Source: Meloidogyne chitwoodi (Eukaryota; Nematoda; Chromadorea; Rhabditida; Meloidogynidae). From it: 64,000 nucleotides of DNA. The notes beneath the pieces were generated by a model. It ran no database searches and was not told where the DNA came from. It saw only the letters and a list, made by a program, of their open reading frames with translations. The number at the start of each line of letters is the position of its first letter. The first letter of the stretch is position 1. The DNA is taken from positions 1,302,001 through 1,366,000 of the forward strand of contig JACZZP010000017.1 of NCBI GenBank assembly GCA_015183035.1. The letters are read 5' to 3'. The translations under genes and the position numbers were made by a program. Of this stretch, positions 13,601 to 24,700 are shown in pieces.

Positions 13601-15533
13601 AAATAAATGTAAAAATTTAAATATAAGTATATTTTTTTTCAACATACTTGAACTTGTGTTTGTGCACAGTGACGAAAACGACACGTATCGCCATTCTTGC
13701 AAATCCCACGGAGATAGAAACGGCATATTTCCTTTTCACGAGGTTGACTAGTTCGGATAGGCTCAACAGCAAAAGAAGGTGGTATGGATACAAATGTAGG
13801 AGTTTCGTTTAAATTTGATGCCATAAGTGATTTTGGACGAATGCTTGGCTGTGAAGAGCTTGCCATAATTGGAGGTGAAGGAATTTTCTATAAAAATATA
13901 AGAACGCATAATTAATGAAAAATTTTCATAAGTTAGGACATAATATGAAAATTTTATATTTTCTGGCACTATTAAAGATGAGGGGGCTCTTTCTGCGGAT
14001 TTTTTCTGCGGACAAATTATATAATATTTGTCTATGTTTTTTGATTGATTTTTGATGAAGGCAATAAGAGGTGTACAATTGTTAACAAATCGTTTGCATG
14101 GGTAAAAATTGAAACATGATTCCAAAAATTATAAAATAATTAGAAATATCACCAAAAAGCACATTTGGATCTATTGGGAGTGTTTTATTACTTCTCCATT
14201 TTTGGGCACATGACTGGTTGGTCTTCGAGCAAACTTGGACCTATTCGTTGAAATTTATTCTAAATATTTTATTGTTCGTGTGAAGGCAAAACACAATCAG
14301 ACAAAAATACCTTCTACACATTAGAGTAAATTTCAACGAATAGGTCCAAGTTTGCTCGAAGACCAACCAGCCATGGGCCAAAAAATGGTGAATATAACAC
14401 CCCTTATAGATCCAAATGTGCTTTTAGTGATATTTCTAATGTACTACCAACCATTGCTGAAGCCCCTATTCTTGTAAGCTGATTTTGTTGTATAATTGTA
14501 ATAAAAATTTTTAAGATTTTGAATCATTTTTAGTGAATAATTGTTTGAAAAAAAGTAAATGACTAATTTAAAGAAATGTAAGTATACCTGTAAATCAATT
14601 ACACCTATTTTTCCTTAAGGCAAAAATCAAATTAAGCATAATACTAATATATGCGAATAAAATTTGTCCGCAGAAAGAGCCCCCTCATCTTTAATAGTGC
14701 CTATTTTCTAACTAAAAAATGTAGTTTGATCCAGAATTACTCAAGGAAATAAAAAGAAACAACTTGGTTAATTTCATCCTCATCATCCACAATCTCGCCT
14801 TCTTCCAATTCTTCATCTACAAATGTTAGTTGCTCTTCCTTATCTTTATGCAAATCGCTATCTTCAGTATGTGTCTCGCAGTCATTATTATTAAAATACA
14901 TTTTATCAACATTTTTAACTTCTAAAAATAAAATATTTCACAAAAGGACATATAAATAAAATTAAAAACCTTTATCTTTAAAGGATTCAACAAAAGAACT
15001 TTCACCTTCTGAATCGCTTACACAAACCATCTGAAATTATGCAAAATCAATTAAATAAACATAAATTAGAACAACCTCATTTTCTCTTGAATCCTCAGTG
15101 GATTCTCGGAAATGTGTGTTAGAATCAATAATTTCAAAATTTACTTTAGCTTCAACCTCATATTCATCATAATCATCGTAGTTAAGATCGTTATTGTCCA
15201 ATTTGACCATGTCCTCTTCTTCGTTGCTAACTGACTGTGAATTAGGATAGTCTTCACTACAGGAAAGCACGACATGATCTTAAGATAAAAAATAAAAAGA
15301 CGTAAATCAGAAAATAACTACGGAAATTGGTGTTATATCAAGAGATTTTTAAAATAAATTTAAACAAACGTCACGCAAAAAAAGTAATAGAAAAACAAAC
15401 CTTCATTTACTTCAACATTATCATTAATATAACCAGTAAAATTCACATATTCCTTATTTTCTTCAGTTTCCCCTTTCTGATAATCTTGTAAATTTTCAGA
15501 AACATATGATCCATTGTTTGAACTATCTGACAT
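10601..15533 (-). CDS. ZC3H18: ZC3H18-like CCCH zinc-finger RNA-decay adaptor
   Basis: In animals ZC3H18 links the nuclear cap-binding complex to the NEXT/exosome RNA-decay machinery. Sixteen minus-strand exons join in frame: 15533-15401, 15278-15076, 15030-14970, 14921-14764, 13887-13648, 13598-13470, 13310-13003, 12959-12821, 12778-12697, 12611-12424, 12379-12066, 11969-11742, 11697-11515, 11458-11019, 10822-10732 and 10679-10601 (991 aa). Order of landmarks matches the human protein: an acidic N-terminus ending in LEEGEIVDDEDE, one CCCH finger (C-x7-C-x5-C-x3-H in exon 5), a Pro-rich block followed by SVAWMEGLKKARELTRRQ, a DPWARS motif, long Ser/Arg/Lys-rich low-complexity parts, and a C-terminal RRELLRKLHNVEQAIERKK that mirrors the human C-terminal helix. 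Intron 4 is enlarged by nested transposons (13965-14701). The C-terminal match makes ZC3H18 much more likely than another CCCH protein. Confidence 0.85.
13965..14701. mobile_element. 737 bp inverted-repeat DNA element with 8 bp TSD, hosting a nested element
   Basis: Lies in intron 4 of ZC3H18. The tips GGCACTATTAAAGATGAGGG at 13965 and its reverse complement ending at 14701 begin inverted repeats of about 35 bp that run into CTTTCTGCGGA. A perfect 8 bp target duplication, TATTTTCT, flanks it (13957-13964 and 14702-14709). The left arm carries an extra 13-base TTTTTTCTGCGGA copy. The middle is occupied by the fold-back element at 14139-14440. No transposase frame; hAT- or Merlin-like by duplication size. 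Confidence 0.88.
14139..14440. mobile_element. Nested fold-back element with arms of about 118 bp
   Basis: Two long inverted arms, roughly 14139-14256 and 14323-14440, separated by a loop of about 65 bases. Both tips read ATTAGAAATATCAC going inward. The arms contain ATTTGGATCTATTGGGAGTG and CGAGCAAACTTGGACCTATT, which are related to the interior of the element at 6658-6926. No clear target duplication is visible. When the host intron is transcribed this segment would form a long hairpin. Confidence 0.82.
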
Positions 15534-16138
15534 TCTCTGATATGACTTATTTACATTTTTACTTTATAAAACAAATAAACCTAGCTTTGTCTTAGAGATT
15601 TGTTGAGAAAATCAAATCTTTACTTAACAAAAGCACTAAAGATCCAACTTGAACAGCGGCACGGCCTGACAATTTATTGAAAGACAACAATGTGTTATCC
15701 TGTAGTATTAGGCAGGATTAGAGAATAGAATAAAAAGTGTATATAATAATTATGTAAAATGGGAATTTGTTTTTCTTATCTTTTTTGATCTTTATGTAAA
15801 TAATTAAATTTAACAGGGTCACATTGAACTAGCGGATCTTTTTAAGGTTTCATCTTCTTTTTTTTCATTATTGGATTTTTTTCTAGTCGATTTTTAGGTT
15901 CGAATATTTAGATTAATCGACCAGTTGAAGCGCTTTTGCATTTGTCGACCGTCAATCTAGAATAATCAATGAAGACTTTTTCAGGAATCGAAAAGTATTA
16001 ATAAAGCAACTGCTGAACAAATTTAAGGGTACAGCCCGACTAGGCGCGGGCCGACTAGGCGCGACCGATTAGGCGCAAGGCGAGCCCTGATTAAAATATT
16101 AACTAACAATAAGTAAAGATAAAACAATAATTTTGGAA
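15534..16138. promoter_or_regulatory. Divergent spacer between ZC3H18 and the H-protein gene
   Basis: 605 bp separate the start codons of two genes transcribed away from each other, so it must hold both promoters. No TATA box is convincing. The only distinct structure is a GC-rich tandem motif at 16037-16078. Bidirectional regulation is an inference from arrangement only. Confidence 0.45.
16037..16078. repeat. Three tandem copies of a GC-rich CGACTAGGCGCG-type motif
   Basis: Units CGACTAGGCGCGGGC, CGACTAGGCGCGACC and GATTAGGCGCAAGG follow each other head to tail. They stand out strongly against the AT-rich surroundings and end about 60 bp upstream of the H-protein start codon. They could be regulatory binding sites or a remnant of a repeat. 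Confidence 0.7.
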
Positions 16139-16904
16139 ATGTTCCGTTATATTCGACCACATTTTGTTTTAAATATTCGTCCAATTTTTAATTTAAATTA
16201 TGTGCAACAGATTTCTGAAAGCAAAGGAATTTGTTTTCGTCAGTTCTCTTTTACAAGCAAAGTTGAAGGTTTTATTTTTTTAAATAACGCTATTTCATTT
16301 TAGATCGTTATTATACTACAAAGCACGAATGGATTGAATTAGATAAACCTGTTAAAGCTGAAATAGGAACTGTTGGAATTACTGATTTTGCACAGGTTTG
16401 TATTAATTTCATTCTTTTCATTGGATTTATATTTTAAATTTAAAAAATAACTTTTAAGAAATCTCTTGGTGATGTTGTCTATGTAGAATTACCTGAAGTT
16501 GGTGCCCAACTAGTCAAGGATGAAACTGCCGGTACAATCGAAAGTGTTAAGGTTTTTTAAATAATTATTAATTTTGAAATTTACGCTTATTCTGAAAAAT
16601 TTTTGAACTCGAAATTTTGAATAATTTGTTTGAAAAAACTTTTTTCAATTTGAGGCTGCTTCTGATTTGTATTCACCAGTAAGTGGTGAGGTTATTGAAC
16701 TTAACGCAAATGTTCAAGATAAGCCACAATTGGTTAATAAATCCTGCTTTGAGAAAGGTTTTGTTTTTAAATTTATCTTTAAATTTTTATCTATTTCTTA
16801 TAGGTTGGCTTTATAAATTAAAAATCATTGATCCCAGAGAACTTTCGCAATTAATGGACGAAAAGACTTATGAAGAGTACGAAGCGAATGAATCAAACAA
16901 TTAA
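16139..16904 (+). CDS. GCSH: Glycine cleavage system H-protein, mitochondrial
   Basis: Lipoyl carrier that shuttles the aminomethyl group between the P, T and L proteins of the mitochondrial glycine cleavage system. Five exons, 16139-16268, 16304-16395, 16459-16551, 16655-16757 and 16804-16904, give 172 aa, the usual length for an animal precursor. Residues 1 to about 45 are rich in Arg, Ser and Phe with few acidic residues, as expected of a mitochondrial targeting peptide. The mature part starts with [12 protein letters not shown] and has [23 protein letters not shown] and the lipoylation site [16 protein letters not shown], where the Lys of ESVKA carries lipoate. [14 protein letters not shown] and [15 protein letters not shown] C-terminal helices are typical. 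Its divergent partner is ZC3H18. Identification is secure from the motifs. Confidence 0.96.
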
Positions 16905-18054
16905 ATTTGACAAGAACACAAAATTTTTAGATTAAACTTTTTGGAAAATGCCTTTCGTTTGCAATATAAAATAATTTATTCTAAAATTTTATATAACCTT
17001 ACATTTTTATTAATAATTTAATTTTAAGGTTTATTTTGTTACTACAGAAAGTCAAAAGGATTAGTAAAGTAAAAACTAATATTTTGGAAAATTTAATTTT
17101 ATAAAAACAACTATTTAATTAGAAAAATTTTTCCTCCTGACATTTAATCGAATTAAATATGTAGAGCATAGTCCTTTTCCAGTTCAGATCAAAAACAGTT
17201 GTTTATTTGCTGAGGAAATAAAATTAATTAAATTCGCTAATCTTTTAGGATTTAATAACAATTGACTTTTAAAATTAATTGCTTTTTAAATAGTCACAAC
17301 AAATTAAGATTTAGATAACAGATTTTAAGTCATGTAAATTATATTTTTTAGATAAGAACAAATTGAAAACAAAAGTTTATTCGATATAAAGAAAATTCAT
17401 TTAAATAATATCTCATTAAAATAAAAATCAACAAAAATTAAAATTATTTCAGTTTAGTTGTATTTTATACATTTAACAAACCCGCAGAAGGCTTACAACA
17501 TATATTTAATTAACTTTTAAACAATTCAACAAATTTAATTATTACATAATATCAAAAAAGCTTCATGTTTTGGTTTTGAGCAGGGGATATAGGAAAAATT
17601 ATTAGTTTATCTTTATGTCTATAAGCAAAATCTCCAATTGATTTAAATTGCAATAATTTTAAAGAAATAATAATAAAACAGCCGCTTAATATTCTGTCAC
17701 CATTTGTCTTAATATTTTCGTTTGTTCAGTCGTTTGTTCATTTCAATCATTTTTCCTCCCTCACATATAATAATTTCTATTTAGTTGTTCTTTAACTATC
17801 ATCATCACTTTTACTTGTTCTAAAACTATCAAAACATAAAATCATTGCACAATTTTGACAATTGACATAAATGAACAACATTCTTACAAACTTTTTATTT
17901 TACAACTTTTTTTACAGAAATGAAAGAAATTCTTTTAAATAAAATTCGAAATAAATTCCATTGTCAGATTAAAGATTATCTATATCTTTAGGGTTTCCAA
18001 AAATAAACTCTTTTTTATTTTTTTAATATAAGTATATTATATGTATTTTTATTA
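16905..18054. other. Spacer downstream of the H-protein gene
   Basis: AT-rich, with T-rich patches. I found no open frame of coding character, tRNA or repeat. Confidence 0.4.
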
Positions 18055-18913
18055 GGGTGAGTCATAAAAAATGTGCCACCTCGAATTTGCATTACAAGAA
18101 AATTTTTATCTTCACTGTTACTGGTCCATTTAGAAAGTTCTATATGTCATTCGATAGCTTACACTTAGAACTTCCTAATGGCATTTACATTTTATTTTTA
18201 TATAGTTTATACGATTTGTTACTGATTTTTGAAAAATGCAGCCAAATAATCAAGTTCGCGCGCGCATGCCTAAAAAATTCTAGCTGGGCTTACAGTGATA
18301 AAGGCAACTAAAAACATTAATAGAGCGTTAGTCTAGGATGTTATCTATAGTTCTACAAAGAAAAAATGGTTAAAAAAATTAATGGGCGGCTACACGAGCC
18401 TCTAGCGCAACCTAAGCTTTTACGCCTAGCCTCGGCGGATTTGAAGCAGTACTCGAAGCCATCGAAAAGAATCCCACCAAAAGTATTTTTAAAATGCTTA
18501 AAGTACTCGGGTCTTAATTGTCAACTATATTTCCGCCATACACAAAAATTTTCGTAATCCTCAGGTTGACGTCGGCGACCACGTTTTTGCATATTGCTCT
18601 CTAAAAAATTCAGAAGCTGGGATAGGAACTTCTCTCTCATCATGCTTATAGCCCTAATCTTCCCCTATATTATTAATTTTTGTTCGGTCCGCTCAAGCGT
18701 TTCCTTCGCGAAATACAACTCGATAATTAGGGGACGTCTGTCAGCAATTTTTTGGTATAAATCGGCAAGCTGGCACAAAAATGAAGTTTTAAAGCTGCCA
18801 GATTTATAGGGACAATGTATTTCATCGAATGGATTGACTTTGATTCATCCGATTCCAATGAAAACATGTTTTTTTAAGTTTTTTTAAGGTGGCTCATTTT
18901 TTATGACTCACCC
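18055..18913. mobile_element. 859 bp TA-flanked inverted-repeat transposon, probably Tc1/mariner-like and defective
   Basis: Starts GGGTGAGTCATAAAAAATG at 18055 and ends with its reverse complement at 18913. The inverted repeats run about 27 bp with one mismatch (GCCACCT included), and TA flanks both tips, as expected for Tc1/mariner insertion. Base composition inside is distinctly richer in GC than the neighbourhood. The minus strand has a long nearly open frame between about 18370 and 18790 interrupted by several stops. I could not recognise a transposase DD(E/D) motif, so it is either a decayed or a non-coding derivative. Confidence 0.82.
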
Positions 18914-20457
18914 TAAGTATGTACAATTAATTTTTTATCCAAAAATTAAAGAAATTTTTGAAAATTTTTAGTTCCTTTAAATATTTTATTTCCTAAACTA
19001 TTTCACAGCTGGTAACAATAATAAAAATTTTTTATTTATTGTCTTTAAAATTATCAGAAATTGCTTCTAAAGTTTTTTTATTTATATTAAAAAAAGAACC
19101 AAATATATTTTTAATAAAAATCAAATCCATATTTTTAATTTTTATCTTATGATCTAACTAAAAATCTACATAATTTTTATGCCATATCTGTTCAGTTATT
19201 CTTCATTTTTTGCTTTATTGCCATTAAATAGTGCAAATGAAAAAAGGAAAGCGGCCAGCGGCTGCTCATTCTTTCTTATTATTATTTTATTATTATTATT
19301 ATTATTGTCTCCTCTTTAACCATCTAAGGGACTTTTCCTTTCTTAACAACGTTTTCGACTGGCAGCAATTGCGTTGAGGAGGGGATGGGGCAAAATAAGG
19401 TTATTATGCATTTATATTATATATTTGGAGAATGCTTAGAAAAGGAAAAGAAGTCCTTTTTTTTAAGTACTCCTCCTTCATGAAAATATTTCTAAAACGA
19501 CGCCAATTTGTTGTCAATATTTTTGTTAATGTATTGTTATTTTTAAGCCACACATATTGAAATTTTTCAAAAAAATCCATTAATAATTTAAATGGAAAAA
19601 CGTGAAATATTTTTTTATTTTTTATAAAATTAATTTTTTTCAAAAATTTATCAAATCACAAACAAACATTTATTTTATTAGATCCAATTTTTGTTGGTAG
19701 CCATAAATCAAATAAAAAAACAAAACTTTACCTTTCCGTTTCTTGTTTTGTAAATACACAGATCATCGTCTGATTGAGGTCGACAGGCCTTTTTAACCAA
19801 TAAAAAAGGTGCTTTTTATTCCAAATCCCTTTTTTCTTTTTTATTTATTGCCAGTTGGAAATTTTTCTGTTGGACCAACTAATCTATTCCTTTACCTCTT
19901 AAATATTTTTTTAGTTTATGTCTGATCAGATTTCATTTCCTTTATTCTCTTTTGCCTATTGAGGTTATTGCCTGTAAATGAATCTATGGCTCTTTATATT
20001 TTCATTATTTTATTATCCGATTAATTTTTATTTATTTTATAAATAATTATAGATTGTTTTTAATTGGTTAAAATTTTAATTTATCTTATAATAATATTTA
20101 TTTTTTTATTAAAGTAACTAAATTTTTATTTAAAATTAAGAATAAGCTACATAAATTTCATTAAATTGACATTGATATGTTTAAATAAATATTAGACTTT
20201 TGTTTATACTAATTCTTTTTATTTTTAATTTAAAGTACATTTATGTATTTATAGCTTTCTTTTTAGAAATACCCAAAGGAGTAAAATAATATAAAAAATG
20301 AGTGAAATCCTAAAAATTTAAATAATTTATTAAATGAGGTTCATCAAATTTACAACTTTTATGTCCAAAAATAAATGTTACAAATTCATTTTTTCATAGA
20401 TTGTGTTAAATTTCCTTCTAGCCTAATTATTGGATAACTTACCTATCTATAGGTGAG
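18914..20457. other. AT-rich spacer
   Basis: Contains a (TTA)n microsatellite near 19266-19308. Short open frames here, such as the minus-strand one at 19404-19643, lack coding composition and spliceable neighbours. Nothing else supported. Confidence 0.4.
19266..19308. repeat. TTA/ATT trinucleotide microsatellite
   Basis: Near-perfect run of a three-base A/T unit with one interruption. Confidence 0.6.
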
Positions 20458-20599
20458 CAGTGATTGGAATTTTTGATTTTGCTCATACTACATACCGGCT
20501 AATGTTTTCCCTCATACATCTTCTCATACCTATACTTTTTTAGGCCTAATCTTCATACTGAGATATGAGTATTATTTTTGTATGACCTTCCAATCACTG
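20458..20599. mobile_element. 142 bp MITE with CAGTGATTGGAA inverted tips
   Basis: Left tip CAGTGATTGGAA at 20458 and right tip TTCCAATCACTG ending at 20599 are exact reverse complements. The CAGTG start resembles hAT termini. The interior repeats CTCATAC-like words in both orientations. The flanking 8-mers are only partly alike, so a target duplication is not proven. Confidence 0.6.
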
Positions 20600-21744
20600 T
20601 AGTGGATAATAACCTTTCTTTGGAGAGTTTTCAGAGTCAATCCCATCCAATCTTTTTATATTTTCTGAGGCTATCTATACCTATATAACTTAAACTTTTT
20701 TAAATTTTTACTTTGTAATTGGCCATTCTTTTTGACAAATTTCATTTCTGCCCTGCAGCGATGCCCTTTCTGCGTGAAAATCGACATTTAGCTTATCAAT
20801 ATCTTCCTTTTTATGAAAAAAAGTAAAAAAAAAAGCAAAAGAACAAGGAGACAATTTAGAAAGACTAAAGGAATTTAAAAAATATGAAATAGTGCGAAAT
20901 AAATTTTTTTTACTTCCTTATTTTGTTTAAATAAATAAATGTTTTCTGTACTTTTATTACTCAGATATTCTCTTTTAAATTAAAATATTTTTAATTATTT
21001 TCTATTAAATTTATTTTATTTATTTCTTAATTTAAAAGACAATTTTTTCTCACTAAATACTTATAAGGTAGTTTTTTCAGTTAAATTGAATATATTTTGT
21101 TAAAAAATAATTTTACATATCCCATGGGTTTTTTTAAATTGTTCACAACTTTTTATTAAATTGATGAATTTAAATTTTTTTTCAATTTTACCAAAATTTT
21201 TTCCATCAGAAAATTTTGATTACTTTTAAGGGATATTGTATTTAAATTTCCCAAATGTATATTTTTATAGAATTTACACAAAAATTATTATTATTAAAAA
21301 ATATAATTTAAAATTTTATAAAATATACTTTAAATTGAAGTCTTTTAAATAATTTATATTTTAATAAAATATAAAAGTATTATTATTGTCTCATCCTAAT
21401 TTTATTCAAAATAAAAATATTTAACACATTTAATAACCTTTTTTTTTTAATTTACTAAAAATTTATTAAGTTGCCTTTTTTATTTCATTATTTATTCATT
21501 CAATGAGAATCTGTCGGATAGAATTCTCACACTCACAAATAAAATAATAAATTTATAATTTTTATAAAATATTTATAATACTTAGATTGTATTAAAATAT
21601 TTATATTAAATAGTTTTGTTCTCTTCCACAAAAATAATTTTAATCAAATAATAATAAAAAAACTTTACTCTTTCTTCATATTTTTAATTCTTTTATTTTT
21701 TATAAATCCATTTTTATATTTTAATTTTTTTAGCAAATGCTTCA
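20600..21744. other. Upstream region of the Cys-loop receptor gene
   Basis: AT-rich DNA, presumably the promoter of the gene starting at 21745. No other feature recognised; an additional upstream exon cannot be excluded. Confidence 0.35.
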
Positions 21745-24700
21745 ATGATTGAAGAAAAAGAAAATAAAATAATAAAATGTTCACAATGTAAAATAAAATT
21801 GTTTAATAATTATTTATTATATTCCCCCTATTCAACAAAAATTAATTTATTAAAAAAGAAGCAAAATATTGGTAAGAAAAATATTATTTTGTGATTATAT
21901 TTTTATTTAAAAAAATATTTTTAATTTTATAAAAATAATAAAAATATTTATTTAGTAAAAAAACAACTAAATAAAATTATTTCAAATAAGGAAAATAAAT
22001 TGGAAAGAAATAAAGAGAAAAAGGAATATTTAATTCGTCATAAGAGAATAATTAAAATAAATAAGGTTTTTCAAAAAAAAAATAATTTATTTAAATTTTA
22101 TTAAAAAAAGGATTTGAGATGGAGGAGAAGTCAACAACATTTTACAAAAAATAATTTAAAAAATTTTTATTGTTCACATTCTAGTTTAAAAATTTTACTT
22201 TTTATTTTTCTAAGTGCCATCAATGCTTTTTGCCTTAGACATTTTGGTTTATTTAATTTTAAAAATTTAATTTTTTAAATTTAATTTTAGGTGCTAATGC
22301 TACTTTAATGAGCAATGAACATTCATCAAAAAATGGTAATGATGACCAATCTATTAATTGGGAGGAGAATTCACAATATATCAATGAACATCATCCAAAG
22401 AATGGTCTAAACACAACTTATATTTCTCAGGTTTTTTTATTTTTTATGAGAAGATAAAATAAATTAAAAGTAATAGTATTACTTTTATTAATTTATTTAA
22501 ATGTGCTCTTTGGTTTAGTGGAGTAAAGCTTTTAACTTTTGCTAAACTTTACCTAGGATCAAGGTCTAGAATGACAATGATTATATATTGCTATTATATT
22601 ATTTGTCATATGAGGCAAAAATTGTGCTGAAATTTATTTATATATGAGTCATACTTTTTGCATCATTTCTTTAATTTTATTATAATTTGAGTAATTTTGA
22701 GTGTTTAAAAATTAATTAAAAAAATAAAAACATTCCAAATAATTTCAAATTTGAGATACTCGACAGATTAACAGATGGAACTATTTATGACAAACGATTA
22801 AGGCCACGTTATAGTGAAGGAGCCGTTGATGTAGGGATATCAATACATATCACTTCAATAAGTGCTGTTTCAGAAGTTGACATGGACTTTACTTTAGATT
22901 TTTATTTGAGACAAACTTGGTATTTTATTTAATTTAATTAATAATTATTTTATATGTATAATTTAAGGTATGATAATAGATTAGCATTTGCCCAAATTGA
23001 TCCAGAATTAGCCAGGAGAATAAAGAAATTAACTGTTGGTGTTGAATATTTGGACCGTTTATGGAAGCCTGACACTTTTGTAATTTAATTAAAAAAAATT
23101 AAATATATGTATTTTAAGTTTCCTAATGAAAAAACATCAATGTTCCACGTTGCTACAACACCCAATACATTTTTGAGAATAGAACCTGATGGAAGGGTTT
23201 GAACTTTAAATTTTATATTTTTAATAAATATTTTATTTTTTAGATATATACATCACAAAGAATGACAGTAAAGGCAATGTGTCCAATGGATTTAGCTATG
23301 TTCCCAATGGATTCACAAACCTGTAAACTTGGCTTAGAAAGTTATGGTTATGATGTTGATGATATTGGTTGATAAATTAAAAATTAAAAGTTTTATTTAA
23401 ATTTCAATAGATTATTACTGGGGTGAGAGACGATCTGATGGAAAGAAGGCAGAAGATGCTGTAAGGTTTTGAAAATATTTACCTATTTTGAGTTTTCTTC
23501 GCTAATAACCCTTTACAGTATTTTTCTTCAAAATATCCTAATCAAAACTAAAATAAAAGTTTTATTATATTTATTTATTTTTTTAATTAATAAGGTTGCC
23601 TTTGATAAACTTTTTCTGCCTCAATTTCATCCAGAAGGGTACAGAGTGACAGGTACTCATGTTCGAACAGCTTCTGGTGAATATGCTCGTCTTTATATTG
23701 AAGTTGTTTTGACAAGGAATTTGGGATTTTATTTAATGAATATTATAATACCAGTAATTTTAAAAAATATTATTTACAAAAATATTATTTTACTATTTAT
23801 TAGTCTATGCTTATTGTATCAATCTCTTGGGTATCTTTTTGGTTAAGTAGAGAAGCATCTCCTGCTCGTGTAGGATTGGGTGTAACAACGGTAATACATA
23901 TTTAAAATTTTATTTAATTTTTATTAAAAATTAATTTATTTTTAGGTACTTACAATGACAACATTAATTACTACAACAAATAATTCTATGCCTAAAGTCA
24001 GTTATATCAAAGGATTAGATGTTTTCTTAAATTTTTGCTTCGTTATGGTTTTTGTACGTCATATTTATTTTTTTAAATAATTTAATTAAATTTAAAGGCT
24101 TCCTTAGTTGAATATGCTGTTGTTAGTTATTGGAATAAAAGACAATGTAGAAGAAGGTAAAAATATTTTATTAAAATTATTTTTATAAAATAAATTTATT
24201 TTTTTAAATTTTATGTGTGTTAGGGATAGGCGTGAGCGAATTCGTTCTGCTCCAGCAAGTACAAATGTTCAGCGAAATGAAAATTCAGCATTTAATGTTG
24301 GCAATATTATGGCCCCTAGTGGGACAGAATATCCAATGTTTATGGTTATTTAGTTTTTAATTTAATTTTATATTTTATAATTTAAGAATTTTCCAACAAC
24401 ACCGGCTGGTGGATTAGCAGTTCCATCGCCGAATGCTCATTCTTATGTTTACAAAGCTCCAGGACTTTTGGTTGCTGCTCCAATTTCATGTATTTTTTTT
24501 ATAGGAAATTAACTTTATTTGTTAAAATAATTCAGCTAATAATCAACAACAACATCAAAATTCCACTGATGCTTTAAGTCCGCAAGTTGGTACAAGCACA
24601 ACGACAAATTCACAAATGCCAATACCCCAAGAATGTGATTGTAGATTAGGGTTTGTTTGTTTTTTAATTAATAAATAATATATTTAGAAATATTCCTTTA

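Noticed and set aside
18057..18809. Three plus-strand open frames in the TA-flanked element
   Set aside because: They overlap the terminal inverted repeat and have no recognisable domain; probably chance.
19404..19643. 79-codon minus-strand frame rich in Lys and Phe
   Set aside because: Typical chance frame in AT-rich DNA, with no neighbours to splice to.
22500..22580. Another tRNA-like stretch with TTTAGTGGAGT in the fourth intron of the Cys-loop receptor gene
   Set aside because: No convincing B box, T arm or acceptor stem.
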